A stretch of 48,565 bases of DNA from Oscillospiraceae bacterium. Lineage in GTDB: Bacteria; Bacillota; Clostridia; Oscillospirales; Ruminococcaceae. Numbering within the stretch: position 1 is the first letter of the stretch; each line of letters opens with the position of its first letter. Of the stretch, positions 15,866 through 23,816 are shown one piece after another. Where the stretch lies: assembly GCA_017991935.1 (NCBI GenBank), contig JAGOPP010000004.1:66011-114575 (forward strand), read 5' to 3'. The notes beneath the pieces are model-generated. The model was not told the origin of the DNA and did no database searches. It was given only the letters and a program-made list of their open reading frames with translations. The translations under genes and the position numbers were made by a program.

Positions 15866-17898
15866 GATGCGGCCGCGGTGCGCATCAGGCGCTCGGTGCG
15901 TGCGGAGAGCGCCTCGTGCTCGGGCCGCTCGAGGCGCGGGTCCCTGTCGAGCAGCTCCGAGGAGGCCTGCTTCGCGAGCTCCAAGAGCTTCATATCCTTG
16001 GCCATATCCGCCATCTTGAGCGTGGGCAGGCCGTGCTGCCGGAAGCCGAAGAAATCGCCCGGCCCGCGCATCCGCAGATCCTGCTCCGCGATGCGGAAGC
16101 CATCCGCCGTCGAGCACAGGAGCCTGAGGCGCTCCTTTGCCTCCGCGCTTCTGGTCCCGGAGACGAGGATGCAGTAGCTCTGCTCCGTCCCGCGGCCGAC
16201 GCGGCCCCGCAGCTGGTGGAGCTGCGAGAGGCCGAAGCGGTCGGCGTCCTCGATCAGCATGACCACGGCGTTGGGCACGTCCACGCCGACCTCGATGACG
16301 GTGGTGGAGACGAGCACCTGCAGCCGGTTTTCGGCGAAGGCGCGCATCACGCGCTCCTTCTCGCCGGGCCTCATCTTGCCGTGCAGCAGGCCGACCGCGC
16401 ACCCGGCGAGCTCCTGCCCGGTCAGCCGCTCCGCGAGGTCCGCGGCGGCGGTCAGGCTGAGATTCTCCTCGCTTTGCTCGATCAGCGGGCAGACGATGTA
16501 GCTCTGGAGCCCCCGGTCGGCGAATTTGTGGATGAAACTCAGCGCGCGGGGCAAAAGATCCGGCTCGATCAGGTAGGTCTTGACCGGGAGCCGGTTTTTG
16601 GGCATCTCGTCGAGCACGGAGACGTCGAGGTCGCCGTACATCACGAAGGCGAGCGTCCGCGGGATCGGCGTGGCGGACATGACGATCACGTGCGGCGACT
16701 CCGCCTTTTCCATCAGGGTGAGGCGCTGGCGGACGCCGAAGCGGTGCTGCTCGTCCATCACCACGAGGCCGAGCTCCCGGAAATTGACGCCCTCTTGGAT
16801 CAGCGCGTGGGTGCCCACCGCGACCTGCGCCCGTCCCGAGGCGATGGCCTCGCGGGCGGCCTCCTTCTGTTTCTCCTTCATGGAGCCGGTCAGCAGCGTG
16901 ACGCCGACGCCGAGCGGGGAAAACATCTTTTCGAGCGTCTCGGCGTGCTGGGCGGCGAGGACCTCCGTCGGCGCCATCATCGCGCATTGCAGGCCGCTTT
17001 TGACCGCCTCGTACATGCAGGCGGCCGCGACCGCCGTCTTGCCGGAGCCGACGTCCCCCTGCACAAGCCGGTTCATCGGCACGGATTTTGCCATGTCGGC
17101 CGTGCATTCGGCGATCACGCGCTTTTGAGCGTCCGTCGGCGCGAAGCCGAGCACGCCGAAAAACGGCCGCAGGTCGCATGGGCGCACCGGGATGCCGGTC
17201 GCCGCGCGGTTCTTGCCCTTCGCGAGCGCGAGGCCGAGCGAAAATTCAAAAAATTCCTCAAAAATCAGCCGCCGCTTGGCCCGGGCGAGCGCGGAAGCCG
17301 ACTCCGGAAAGTGGATGCTCCGAACGGCCTCCTCCTTTGAGCACAGAAAATATTGCTTGAGCACGGCCTCGGGCAGCTCGTCCGAAATCCGGCCGCCGCA
17401 GGCCTCCAGCGCGGTTTTGACGTTCGCGGAGATCGTCTTTCCCGAGAGGCCCTCGGTCAGCGGATAGCGCGGCAGGTAGCCGCCCTGCTCCGCCGGAAAG
17501 ATCTCCGGCGCGGTCATCTCCCCGCCGGTGAAGCGCCTCGAAAACACGCCGTAAAAGAGATATTCCTTCCCGATCTCCAGCGAGTCGACCGCGTATTTCA
17601 TATTGAAGAAGGTCAACAGCAGATCCGCCCGGTCGTCGACGGCGCGGACCTTTGAGACGGAGAGCCCCTTGCGGATGCGCTGCTCCGGCGTCTTCGCGTC
17701 CACCGCGGCCCGGATCGCGCAGAGCGCCCCCTCCTCGGCGTCGGAGATGGACACCGGCGCGGTGAGATCGACATACTCCCGCGGGTAGTGCTCCAGCAGG
17801 TCCCCGACCGTAAAAACGCCGAGCCTGCCGTAGAGCGCCGCCCGCTTTTCGCCGACGCCTTTGATGTACCGGATATCGGAGTCGGGCGCGAGTTCCAT
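15862..17898 (-). CDS. recG: ATP-dependent DNA helicase RecG
   Basis: A 678-residue RecG, normal length. It remodels stalled replication forks and branch-migrates Holliday junctions. The N-terminal wedge/OB domain covers about residues 1-250 (YPREYVDLT, YLFYGVFSRR), the Walker A motif is GDVGSGKTAVA, the Walker B box is VVMDEQHRFGVRQR, and helicase motifs SATPIPRTLAF and QLRGRVGRG are intact. I chose ATG at 17898 because GGAGG sits at the correct distance, with an in-frame ATG six codons upstream discarded. It has its own promoter and ends inside the next operon's promoter. Confidence 0.96.
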   Translation of the reverse strand: MELAPDSDIRYIKGVGEKRAALYGRLGVFTVGDLLEHYPREYVDLTAPVSISDAEEGALCAIRAAVDAKTPEQRIRKGLSVSKVRAVDDRADLLLTFFNMKYAVDSLEIGKEYLFYGVFSRRFTGGEMTAPEIFPAEQGGYLPRYPLTEGLSGKTISANVKTALEACGGRISDELPEAVLKQYFLCSKEEAVRSIHFPESASALARAKRRLIFEEFFEFSLGLALAKGKNRAATGIPVRPCDLRPFFGVLGFAPTDAQKRVIAECTADMAKSVPMNRLVQGDVGSGKTAVAAACMYEAVKSGLQCAMMAPTEVLAAQHAETLEKMFSPLGVGVTLLTGSMKEKQKEAAREAIASGRAQVAVGTHALIQEGVNFRELGLVVMDEQHRFGVRQRLTLMEKAESPHVIVMSATPIPRTLAFVMYGDLDVSVLDEMPKNRLPVKTYLIEPDLLPRALSFIHKFADRGLQSYIVCPLIEQSEENLSLTAAADLAERLTGQELAGCAVGLLHGKMRPGEKERVMRAFAENRLQVLVSTTVIEVGVDVPNAVVMLIEDADRFGLSQLHQLRGRVGRGTEQSYCILVSGTRSAEAKERLRLLCSTADGFRIAEQDLRMRGPGDFFGFRQHGLPTLKMADMAKDMKLLELAKQASSELLDRDPRLERPEHEALSARTERLMRTAAAS

Positions 17899-17931
17899 AA
17901 CGGGGCCTCCTTCCATAAATTTCTTTATTTT

Positions 17932-17960
17932 ATTTTACCGCAAAACGCGCGTAAAGTTAA
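17932..17960 (-). promoter_or_regulatory. Promoter of recG
   Basis: Minus strand TTAACT, 17 nt, TAAAAT (plus AGTTAA 17955-17960, ATTTTA 17932-17937), about 30 nt before the recG start. Confidence 0.55.
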
Positions 17961-18002
17961 GAGGGATTTTGTGAACGGGCGCGATTCCGCCTTTTCCCCG
18001 GG

Positions 18003-18036
18003 AAAAAAGGCGCGGGGCCCCGGCCGGGACCCCGCG
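18003..18036 (-). terminator. Terminator of the ATC-hydrolase-like gene
   Basis: CGCGGGG pairs with CCCCGCG and inner CCC with GGG. On the minus strand the stem is followed by CCTTTTTTCC. It separates the upstream gene from recG. Confidence 0.75.
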
Positions 18037-18056
18037 TTGCGCGTTTTTGGCGTCGC

Positions 18057-18662
18057 TCAAACTTTTTCAAAGGAATCCGAGCAGCACAGGTCCGCCCGGT
18101 CGCCGAAATCATACTCCCTCGTCCAGCGCAGGTGGCGCTGCATCGCCTCGTAACCGGAGTGGACCGTCTCGCAGGCGATCCGCACCAGCTCCGGCCTGCC
18201 CAGCGCGGCGAAGGCCTGCGCGTAGGGGCATGCCGTGACATTGCGCACAAGGCTGCCGTCCTCCTCGGAGAACGCGGCCTCGTAATTCTTTTGCACTTCC
18301 TCCTCCAGCGCGCGGCGGATCTTTTTGTAGGCCCCGAACAGCAGGCCGTCCAGCCTGCCCCAGAGCTCCGCGGCCTCCGTTTTTTCCGTGGAAAAACAGG
18401 CGAGGGCGGCATGGAGGGCCTCCGCCTCCCGGATGCCCGCGTCCTTCAGCGCCTGATAGGCCGCGACCGCCGCCGCCGCGAAGCCCTGCTCCCGCGAAAG
18501 GCTCTCCGGCGCGCCGAGCTTCTCCACCCCTTCGGCGTAATATCTGCCGAAGAGCTGGGAAACGTCCTGCGCCCCCGACCTTCCGGCGAGATACTTCTTC
18601 AGCTCCGAGAGCGCGGACTCCGCCGGCCCGGATCTTTCATAAGCTCCGATCTCCTCATCCAT
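18057..18662 (-). CDS. L-2-amino-thiazoline-4-carboxylate hydrolase-like protein
   Basis: A 201-residue soluble, mostly helical protein. The C-terminal third, TACPYAQAFAALGRPELVRIACETVHSGYEAM then LRWTREYDFGDRADLCCSDSFEKV, has the CPY...LG.PEL...C and T...G...C.D.F pattern that I associate with the ATC hydrolase family (PF14196). Few members are characterised, and many are of unknown function, so the substrate should be left open. The first 60 residues are acidic and not recognised. It is a single gene with its own promoter and terminator. Confidence 0.6.
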   Translation of the reverse strand: MDEEIGAYERSGPAESALSELKKYLAGRSGAQDVSQLFGRYYAEGVEKLGAPESLSREQGFAAAAVAAYQALKDAGIREAEALHAALACFSTEKTEAAELWGRLDGLLFGAYKKIRRALEEEVQKNYEAAFSEEDGSLVRNVTACPYAQAFAALGRPELVRIACETVHSGYEAMQRHLRWTREYDFGDRADLCCSDSFEKV

Positions 18663-18701
18663 CTTTTATTCCCTCCGATCAACAGCCGAATTTCATTCTG
18701 C

Positions 18702-18730
18702 ATCTTAACACCAATATGCGGCGGTTACAA
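18702..18730 (-). promoter_or_regulatory. Promoter of the ATC-hydrolase-like gene
   Basis: Minus strand TTGTAA, 17 nt, TAAGAT (plus TTACAA 18725-18730, ATCTTA 18702-18707). The start codon lies about 40 nt downstream. Confidence 0.65.
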
Positions 18731-18860
18731 CCGAAATGAATAAAAAGCCTACCTTAGGCAAAAGTTTTTGCTGAGGGAGGATTCCGCGCGCCGCCCTTTT
18801 CCCCCGGCCCCCGCGTTTTTGTGGAGAAAACCCGGCGGGACGCTTCCCGCCGCGGCAAAG

Positions 18861-18942
18861 CTCCGAAAGTTTTGAGCGTTCCGATTGTGTTTCTTCTTTT
18901 TGCCCGATATAATGGAAGACGGAAATTCTCAAACTTTCGGAG
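18861..18942 (+). promoter_or_regulatory. tfoX promoter enclosed by an inverted repeat that covers the RBS
   Basis: TTGTGT (18885-18890), 17 nt, TATAAT (18908-18913) lie between CTCCGAAAGTTTTGAG (18861-18876) and its complement CTCAAACTTTCGGAG (18928-18942). The right arm includes most of the ribosome binding site CGGAGG. A transcript from further upstream could hide the RBS, while one from this promoter would lack the left arm. Confidence 0.6.
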
Positions 18943-18950
18943 GCGGGAAA

Positions 18951-19274
18951 ATGGCGACTTCTGTTGATTTTATCGAATACGTCCGCGAGCAGGTCAAAGG
19001 CCCGTGGGAAATCCGCTATCGGAAAATGTTCGGCGAGTATATGGTTTACGTCAACGAGAAGCCGGTGCTTCTGGTCTGCGACAACACCGTGTATGTGAAA
19101 AAATTCGAGCGTCTCGCGCAGCTCATGCCCGGAGCGGAAACCGGGTTCCCCTATCCGGGCGCGAAGGAGCATTATCTTCTTGACATCGAGGATACCGAGC
19201 TCTGCCGGGAGGTTGTCGCTTTCCTTGAGCAGGTCACCCCTTATCCAAAACCGAAGAAAAAGCAAGGCGTGTGA
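18951..19274 (+). CDS. TfoX N-terminal domain protein
   Basis: A 107-residue protein made of a single TfoX_N domain: DFIEYVREQVKGPWEIRYRKMFGEYMVYVNEKPVLLVCDNTVYVK. In Gammaproteobacteria TfoX controls competence genes, but stand-alone N-domains in Firmicutes have no proven role. The start is ATG at 18951 behind CGGAGGCGGGAAA. A longer in-frame start upstream lies within the promoter and is rejected. The C-terminus is basic (PKPKKKQGV). Confidence 0.85.
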   Translation: MATSVDFIEYVREQVKGPWEIRYRKMFGEYMVYVNEKPVLLVCDNTVYVKKFERLAQLMPGAETGFPYPGAKEHYLLDIEDTELCREVVAFLEQVTPYPKPKKKQGV

Positions 19275-19360
19275 TTCCCCGGCGGCGGAAAACGGGTTCC
19301 GGTTAAAAAAGCGCGCCCGCGGGAGGCGCATAAAAGCGGCGGGGCGCGTTTCGCCGGATC

Positions 19361-19388
19361 TTGTACAAGGCGAAATTTGCGTTATAAT
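19361..19388 (+). promoter_or_regulatory. Promoter of the P1 peptidase gene
   Basis: TTGTAC (19361-19366), 16 nt, TATAAT (19383-19388), 46 nt before the start codon. Confidence 0.65.
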
Positions 19389-19434
19389 AAGAACTGGGGT
19401 TTTATCTCCGCAAAAAGAAATTGGAGGCAAATCT

Positions 19435-20532
19435 ATGGGACTTGATTACAGACCCATCACCCGGGAATCCGGCGTCCCCGGCCCGAAAAACCTGATCACC
19501 GACGTGCCCGGCGTGCTGGTGGGGCATTCCACGATCGCCACGGGCGAATATAACACCGGCGTCACCGCCATCCTGCCGCGCGCCGGCAACCTTTACGAGC
19601 ATAAGGTCGTCGCCGGGCACCACGTCATCAACGGCTACGGCAAGAGCGTGGGCCTCATGCAGATCGGCGAGATGGGCGCGATCGAGACGCCGATTTTACT
19701 GACCAATACTTTCTCCGTCGGCGCCTGCATGGACGCCCTGTTTAAATATATGGTAAAAAACGACCCGAAGATCGGCGGCGAGGTCGGCACCGTGAATCCG
19801 CTGGTGCTCGAGTGTTTCGACGGCTATCTGAGCAACATCCGGGGCTTCGCCGTCTCCGAGGAAAACGTGCTGGAGGCCATCCGCGAGGCCGGGCCGGAGT
19901 TTGAGGAGGGCGCCGTCGGCGCGGGCCGCGGCATGAACTGCTACGAGCTCAAGAGCGGCATCGGCTCCGCCTCCCGCGTCGTCACGATCGGCGGGCGGGA
20001 ATTCACCGTCGGGTGCCTCGTCAACACCAACTTCGGCAGCATGTGCGACCTGCGCGTCTACGACGATTTCTGCGGCGAGGCGCTCGCGGACGGGATCGGC
20101 GAGCCGGACAAGGGCTCCATCATCATCATCCTCGCGACGGACCTGCCAATGAGCAGCCGCCAGCTGACCCGCGCCTGCCGCCGGGCGCAAAACGGCATCG
20201 CGCGCACCGGCTCCTATACCGGCAACTGGAGCGGCGACATCGCGGTGATGTTCACCACCGCCTACGACCTGCCGCACACGACCGACAACTATTTCACGCA
20301 GATCACCTCGATGCACGAGACCGCGATGAATACCGTCTTCCGCGCCGTCACCGAGGTGGTGGAGGAGAGCATCCTGAGCTCCCTGCTGCACGCGCCGCGC
20401 GTCGAGGGCTGGAACGGCAGCGTCCGCGAGAGCCTGCGCGAGCGGCGGGACTGCGAAATCTATTTTTCCAAGGAGGCCGCGAAAGCGGCGGAAGCCATTC
20501 GGGAGAAACCGCAGAGCGGCGCGAGGCAGTGA
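19435..20532 (+). CDS. P1 family (DmpA-like) aminopeptidase
   Basis: A 365-residue member of the peptidase S58/P1 family. These self-cleave into two chains and release N-terminal residues, some acting on beta- or D-amino peptides. Visible: NLITDVPGVLVGHSTI at the N-terminus, GEMGAIETPILLTNTFSVG, the Asn-containing CLVNTNFGSM, and the likely self-cleavage site in SGIGSASRVV, where Ser becomes the N-terminal nucleophile. ATG at 19435 follows TTGGAGGCAAATCT. The long upstream extension of the frame runs through the tfoX gene and is not coding. No signal peptide, so cytosolic. Confidence 0.9.
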   Translation: MGLDYRPITRESGVPGPKNLITDVPGVLVGHSTIATGEYNTGVTAILPRAGNLYEHKVVAGHHVINGYGKSVGLMQIGEMGAIETPILLTNTFSVGACMDALFKYMVKNDPKIGGEVGTVNPLVLECFDGYLSNIRGFAVSEENVLEAIREAGPEFEEGAVGAGRGMNCYELKSGIGSASRVVTIGGREFTVGCLVNTNFGSMCDLRVYDDFCGEALADGIGEPDKGSIIIILATDLPMSSRQLTRACRRAQNGIARTGSYTGNWSGDIAVMFTTAYDLPHTTDNYFTQITSMHETAMNTVFRAVTEVVEESILSSLLHAPRVEGWNGSVRESLRERRDCEIYFSKEAAKAAEAIREKPQSGARQ

Positions 20533-20591
20533 CTTCTTTCGCCGGCCCGCTTTGTTCCCTCCGTCTTTCGGCGCCCCGGAGGAGATTCCTC

Positions 20592-20730
20592 CCATGCGGC
20601 GGTTCTCCACGGAGACGCGCCCGCGAACGCTGCCGTCGGCGGGGTGTCCCCCATGCGGCGGCCCTCTACGGAGACGAGCCTGCGAACGCTTCCGGTCGGC
20701 GGGGCGTCCCCAGCGCGGCGGCCCTGCCGC
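20592..20730. repeat. Two and a third copies of a 59-60 nt repeat
   Basis: Units begin at 20592, 20651 and 20711, each starting CCATGCGGCGG or CCAGCGCGGCGG and containing ACGGAGACG and GCGAACGCT. The third is cut after about 20 nt. The repeat occupies the gap between the P1 peptidase and DUF805 genes, where no gene is seen. Confidence 0.75.
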
Positions 20731-20837
20731 CCGGCGCGGAAACGCCTGTTTTTTCGTGAAACGGCTTTTTATTTTTTAATGTTTTTTGAAATACCGAATA
20801 TGATGATTCTGAACATCAATCTGAAGGGGGTTTTTCC

Positions 20838-21191
20838 ATGAACGAATTCATCCTTGCCTACCTGAACATGTGGCAAAATTTCGCGCTCTTCACGGGCAGA
20901 AGCGGCCGCGGGGACTATTGGCGCGTCTTTGCCGTCAACCTCGCGATCGGCTTTGTCCTCGGCGTTCTCTCGCAGCTGCTCGACGTCTTCAGCTGGATCG
21001 GCTCGCTCTATTCGCTGGCCGCCCTGATCCCGGGGCTCGCGCTCGCCGTCCGCCGGCTGCACGACGTCGGCAAGAGCGGCCTCTATGTGCTCTACGCCCT
21101 GATCCCGCTGGTCGGCTGGATCATCGTCTTGATCCCGCTCGCCCAAGCCGGCGACCCCGCCGAGAACCGCTTCGGCCCGGTTCCCGCCTGA
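20838..21191 (+). CDS. DUF805 membrane protein
   Basis: A 117-residue protein with three to four membrane helices and the DUF805 pattern FTGRSGRGDYWRVF near residue 20, then LAVRRLHDVGKSGLYVL and a final GDPAENRFGPVP. The family is widespread (YhaH-type) and its function is unknown. ATG at 20838 follows AAGGGGG. It stands alone before a bidirectional terminator. Confidence 0.88.
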   Translation: MNEFILAYLNMWQNFALFTGRSGRGDYWRVFAVNLAIGFVLGVLSQLLDVFSWIGSLYSLAALIPGLALAVRRLHDVGKSGLYVLYALIPLVGWIIVLIPLAQAGDPAENRFGPVPA

Positions 21192-21312
21192 CCGAGCCGC
21201 CCCCGCCCGCGCCGTCCGCCGCCGCGCGTCCATGGAGGACGCTCCCGGCCTGTGTTTGCGCGCCCGATTTCCCATGCGGCCGAACCGCAACCTCTCATCC
21301 CCATAGAGCAAA

Positions 21313-21355
21313 AAAAAACGATCCCGGCGCCTCGAAAGGGCGCCGGGATTTTTGT
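21313..21355. terminator. Bidirectional terminator
   Basis: ATCCCGGCGCC (21321-21331) pairs with GGCGCCGGGAT (21339-21349). An A-run lies before and TTTTTG after. It sits between the convergent DUF805 and YhcC-like genes. Confidence 0.88.
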
Positions 21356-21421
21356 GCGGCCGTTTTTCCACAATAACTGAAACGCCCGCCGCGGGGGGGA
21401 TTCCCCCAACCGGACGCGGCC

Positions 21422-22330
21422 TTATTTTTGGTATTCGCTCCCCTGCACGACGCCGTTTTTCGCGAAATAGGAGCGGATCGCGTTCAGCACGTCCCGCTTT
21501 CGGAGGCACCACCGCGGCGCGATCAGGTCCGCCGCGCCGCATTCCCCGGTCAGGCGGTGGACGGCCATCTCGGGCGGGATCGCCCGCACGCACGCGGCGA
21601 GCGCCCGGACGTAGTCCTCCAAGCTCATCGCCTCGAATTTCCCCGCCTCGTAGTCCGCCGCGAGATCCGTGCCCCGCATGACGTGCAGGAGCTGGAACTT
21701 GACGCCGTCGGCCCCGCTTTTGCCGATATAGGCCGCCGTTTGCGCCATCTGCTCCGGCGTCTCCCCCGGCAGGCCCAAGATCATGTGCGCGACGACCGTC
21801 AGGCCCGCGGCTTTGAGGCGGCGCACCGCGTCGTCGTAGACCTCGAGCGGATAGCCCCTGCGCAGGTAGTCGGCGGTCTCCGGGCGGATGGTCTGGAGGC
21901 CCAGCTCCACCCAGACCGGCTTGATTTGGCCCAGCTCCGCGAGCAGGGCGACCGTCTCCTCCGGCAGGCAGTCCGGCCTCGTCGCGACGGAGAGAATCAA
22001 AATATCCGGGTGAAAGATCGCCTCGGTGAAGATCCGGCGAAGCTTTTCGAGGGGCGCGTAGGTGTTCGTGTAGCTCTGAAAATAGGCGATGTAGCCCGGC
22101 GTTGCCCCCTTGCGGGCGGCCTGCGCCTTCGCGCGCTCGATCTGCGCGGCGATGTCGCCGGTATAGGGCTCGGCGAAATCCCCCGAGCCGCCGAGGCAGA
22201 AGGCGCAGCCCCGCGTCCCGAGCGTGCCGTCCCGGTTCGGGCAGGTCATGCCGCCGTCCAGCGCGAGCTTCCACACCCGCCCGCCGTATTGTTTTTTGAG
22301 CTCGCCGCCGATGTCGCGGTACCAGTACAT
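21422..22330 (-). CDS. TIGR01212 family radical SAM protein (YhcC-like)
   Basis: A 302-residue radical SAM protein. The cluster-binding cysteines are in CPNRDGTLGTRGCAFCLGG (about residues 31-47), with the wide spacing typical of the YhcC group. The pattern LQTIRPETADYLRRGY and HMILGLPGETPEQM also fit. The reaction is unknown, and relatives of the Elp3 type modify tRNA. ATG at 22330 follows GGGGGGATCGC. The leader is long, about 220 nt, GC-rich and without a recognisable gene or riboswitch. Confidence 0.88.
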   Translation of the reverse strand: MYWYRDIGGELKKQYGGRVWKLALDGGMTCPNRDGTLGTRGCAFCLGGSGDFAEPYTGDIAAQIERAKAQAARKGATPGYIAYFQSYTNTYAPLEKLRRIFTEAIFHPDILILSVATRPDCLPEETVALLAELGQIKPVWVELGLQTIRPETADYLRRGYPLEVYDDAVRRLKAAGLTVVAHMILGLPGETPEQMAQTAAYIGKSGADGVKFQLLHVMRGTDLAADYEAGKFEAMSLEDYVRALAACVRAIPPEMAVHRLTGECGAADLIAPRWCLRKRDVLNAIRSYFAKNGVVQGSEYQK

Positions 22331-22571
22331 GCGATCCCCCCGATCCTATGGCGCAAAAATCCGCCCCGCGAAATGAGAAAGCGCCGCGCCCCCGCCTCAA
22401 GCGGCGAAGTGCTCCTCCCGCCGAAGCCGGAAACCCGTAGAGCCCCCCGTCCCCGGGCAAAAACACGGGGCTTTGCCGACACGCCCCCGCCGCGCGCAGC
22501 AGTATGAAAGGCCGCCGCAGGCGGGCCGCCGGGACGGCCTTATCCAAAGCCGCCCGGTGATTCTTATGGTT

Positions 22572-22580
22572 ATTATACCA
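22572..22580 (-). promoter_or_regulatory. Extended -10 promoter of the YhcC-like gene
   Basis: Minus strand TGGTATAAT, an extended -10 element without a clear -35. It is the only good promoter in the 420-nt gap 22331-22751 on this strand. Confidence 0.5.
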
Positions 22581-22689
22581 TATTTTCTCCGCGCGCCACC
22601 ATAAAAAGTGAAAACGGGATCGCCCGAAGCGGCGTTCTTTCGCCAAAAATCGCTATTTTTTATTTTTTGAAAAAAATTTAAAATTCTTC

Positions 22690-22718
22690 TTGACTTTAAA
22701 GCTTAAAAGTGCTAAACT
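22690..22718 (+). promoter_or_regulatory. Promoter of the YczE-like gene
   Basis: TTGACT (22690-22695), 17 nt, TAAACT (22713-22718), in an AT-rich stretch 33 nt before the start codon. Confidence 0.7.
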
Positions 22719-22751
22719 GCGCTCATTATACAAACAAAGGAGGCGGCGTTT

Positions 22752-23480
22752 ATGGAAAAGCCCGCAGTCAATTCTAAATTCTTTTTGAGGCTCCTGTTCT
22801 ATCTTGCCGGACTATTTCTGATCGCGTCCGGCATCGTCCTCGCGCTCAATTCCCGGTTCGGCATTTCGCCGGTAAGTTCCCTGCCGAAGATTTTGAATCG
22901 GATCTGCCTCGCCTATGAGACGCTGCCGGATCTCCCGCTCTCCGTCTGCCTGCCGCTGACGTTCTGCATTTACATTGCCTTGCAGATCCTGATTTTGCGG
23001 AAGGATTACAAATGGATCAACCTCTGCCAGATCGTCTTTTCGTGGGCGATCGGGTGGTTTGTGGCCTTGGCGCAGATCTTTCTCGGCTCCGTTTCCTCGG
23101 AAAGCATCCTCGGCCGCGCGCTTATGCTCGCCGTGAGCATCGTACTCATCGCGGTCGGCGTGTCGCTCTATGTCGACGCGAAGCTCTTGCCGATGCCGTC
23201 CGAGGGGCTCGCCCTCGCGATCTCGCAGAAATCCGGCGGCCGCCTCAAATTCCATAACATGAAGGTCGCGGTGGACTGCTCCATCGTCGGCACGGCGATC
23301 CTGCTGGGCGTCCTGTTCCTCGGCGGCTTCTCCGGCTTCTGGCACACGGTGGTGCTCGAGGAGGGCATCATCCACATCGGGACCGTGCTCTCCGCGATGC
23401 TGATCGGGAAAGTGGTCGGCGTCGCGCAGAAATTCGTCAAGCCGCTTGTGGAAAAGACGTGCTTCCCGCAGAAGGTATGA
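22752..23480 (+). CDS. YczE/YyaS/YitT-like membrane protein (DUF6198 type)
   Basis: A 242-residue membrane protein with about five helices. The start FLRLLFYLAGLFLIASGIVLALNSRFGISPVSSLP and the stretch GVSLYVDAKLLPMPSEGLALAIS match the YczE group. Members in Bacillus affect antibiotic production or are uncharacterised, and no transport substrate is established. ATG at 22752 is preceded by AAAGGAGGCGGCGTTT. It is a single gene, convergent with malQ. Confidence 0.78.
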   Translation: MEKPAVNSKFFLRLLFYLAGLFLIASGIVLALNSRFGISPVSSLPKILNRICLAYETLPDLPLSVCLPLTFCIYIALQILILRKDYKWINLCQIVFSWAIGWFVALAQIFLGSVSSESILGRALMLAVSIVLIAVGVSLYVDAKLLPMPSEGLALAISQKSGGRLKFHNMKVAVDCSIVGTAILLGVLFLGGFSGFWHTVVLEEGIIHIGTVLSAMLIGKVVGVAQKFVKPLVEKTCFPQKV

Positions 23481-23712
23481 TCCCCGCGTGAACGTCGCGC
23501 CCGGGGGACGCCGCGCGGACAGCCGGATGTCCGGGCCAGCCTGTGAAGGCCGTATTGCGGGCGTCTTGCCGCGCAAACAGCTCATCCGGTCCCTCCTGTA
23601 AAGGCCGCGCCGGGCGGAAGCGTTTCGCCGCACCCGCCTACGAAACTATCGTCAAATCCGCCCGCCTACGCCTCGCGGAGGCGCCGTGCGGCGCGGGCGT
23701 TTCTCCTCTCTA

Positions 23713-23760
23713 AGAGCTTGCGCCCCGCCCTCCCGATCGGGAGGGCGGGGCGCAAGCTCT
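23713..23760. repeat. Perfect 48-nt palindrome
   Basis: AGAGCTTGCGCCCCGCCC followed by TCCCGA and then the exact reverse complement: 24-nt arms, no spacer, no mismatch. There is no T-tract on either side, so it is not a standard terminator, although it lies between the convergent YczE-like gene and malQ. The rest of the gap 23481-23816 holds a small hairpin (GGACA/TGTCC at 23517-23532) and no gene. Confidence 0.9.
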
Positions 23761-23816
23761 GTCTGCGAGGTACTCCTTTGCGGCCGCGGGGCGCGGGGCA
23801 TTGTCCGGCCCGCCGA

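Noticed and set aside
23713..23760. Intrinsic terminator for malQ or the YczE-like gene
   Set aside because: No T-tract follows on either strand, so kept only as a palindrome.
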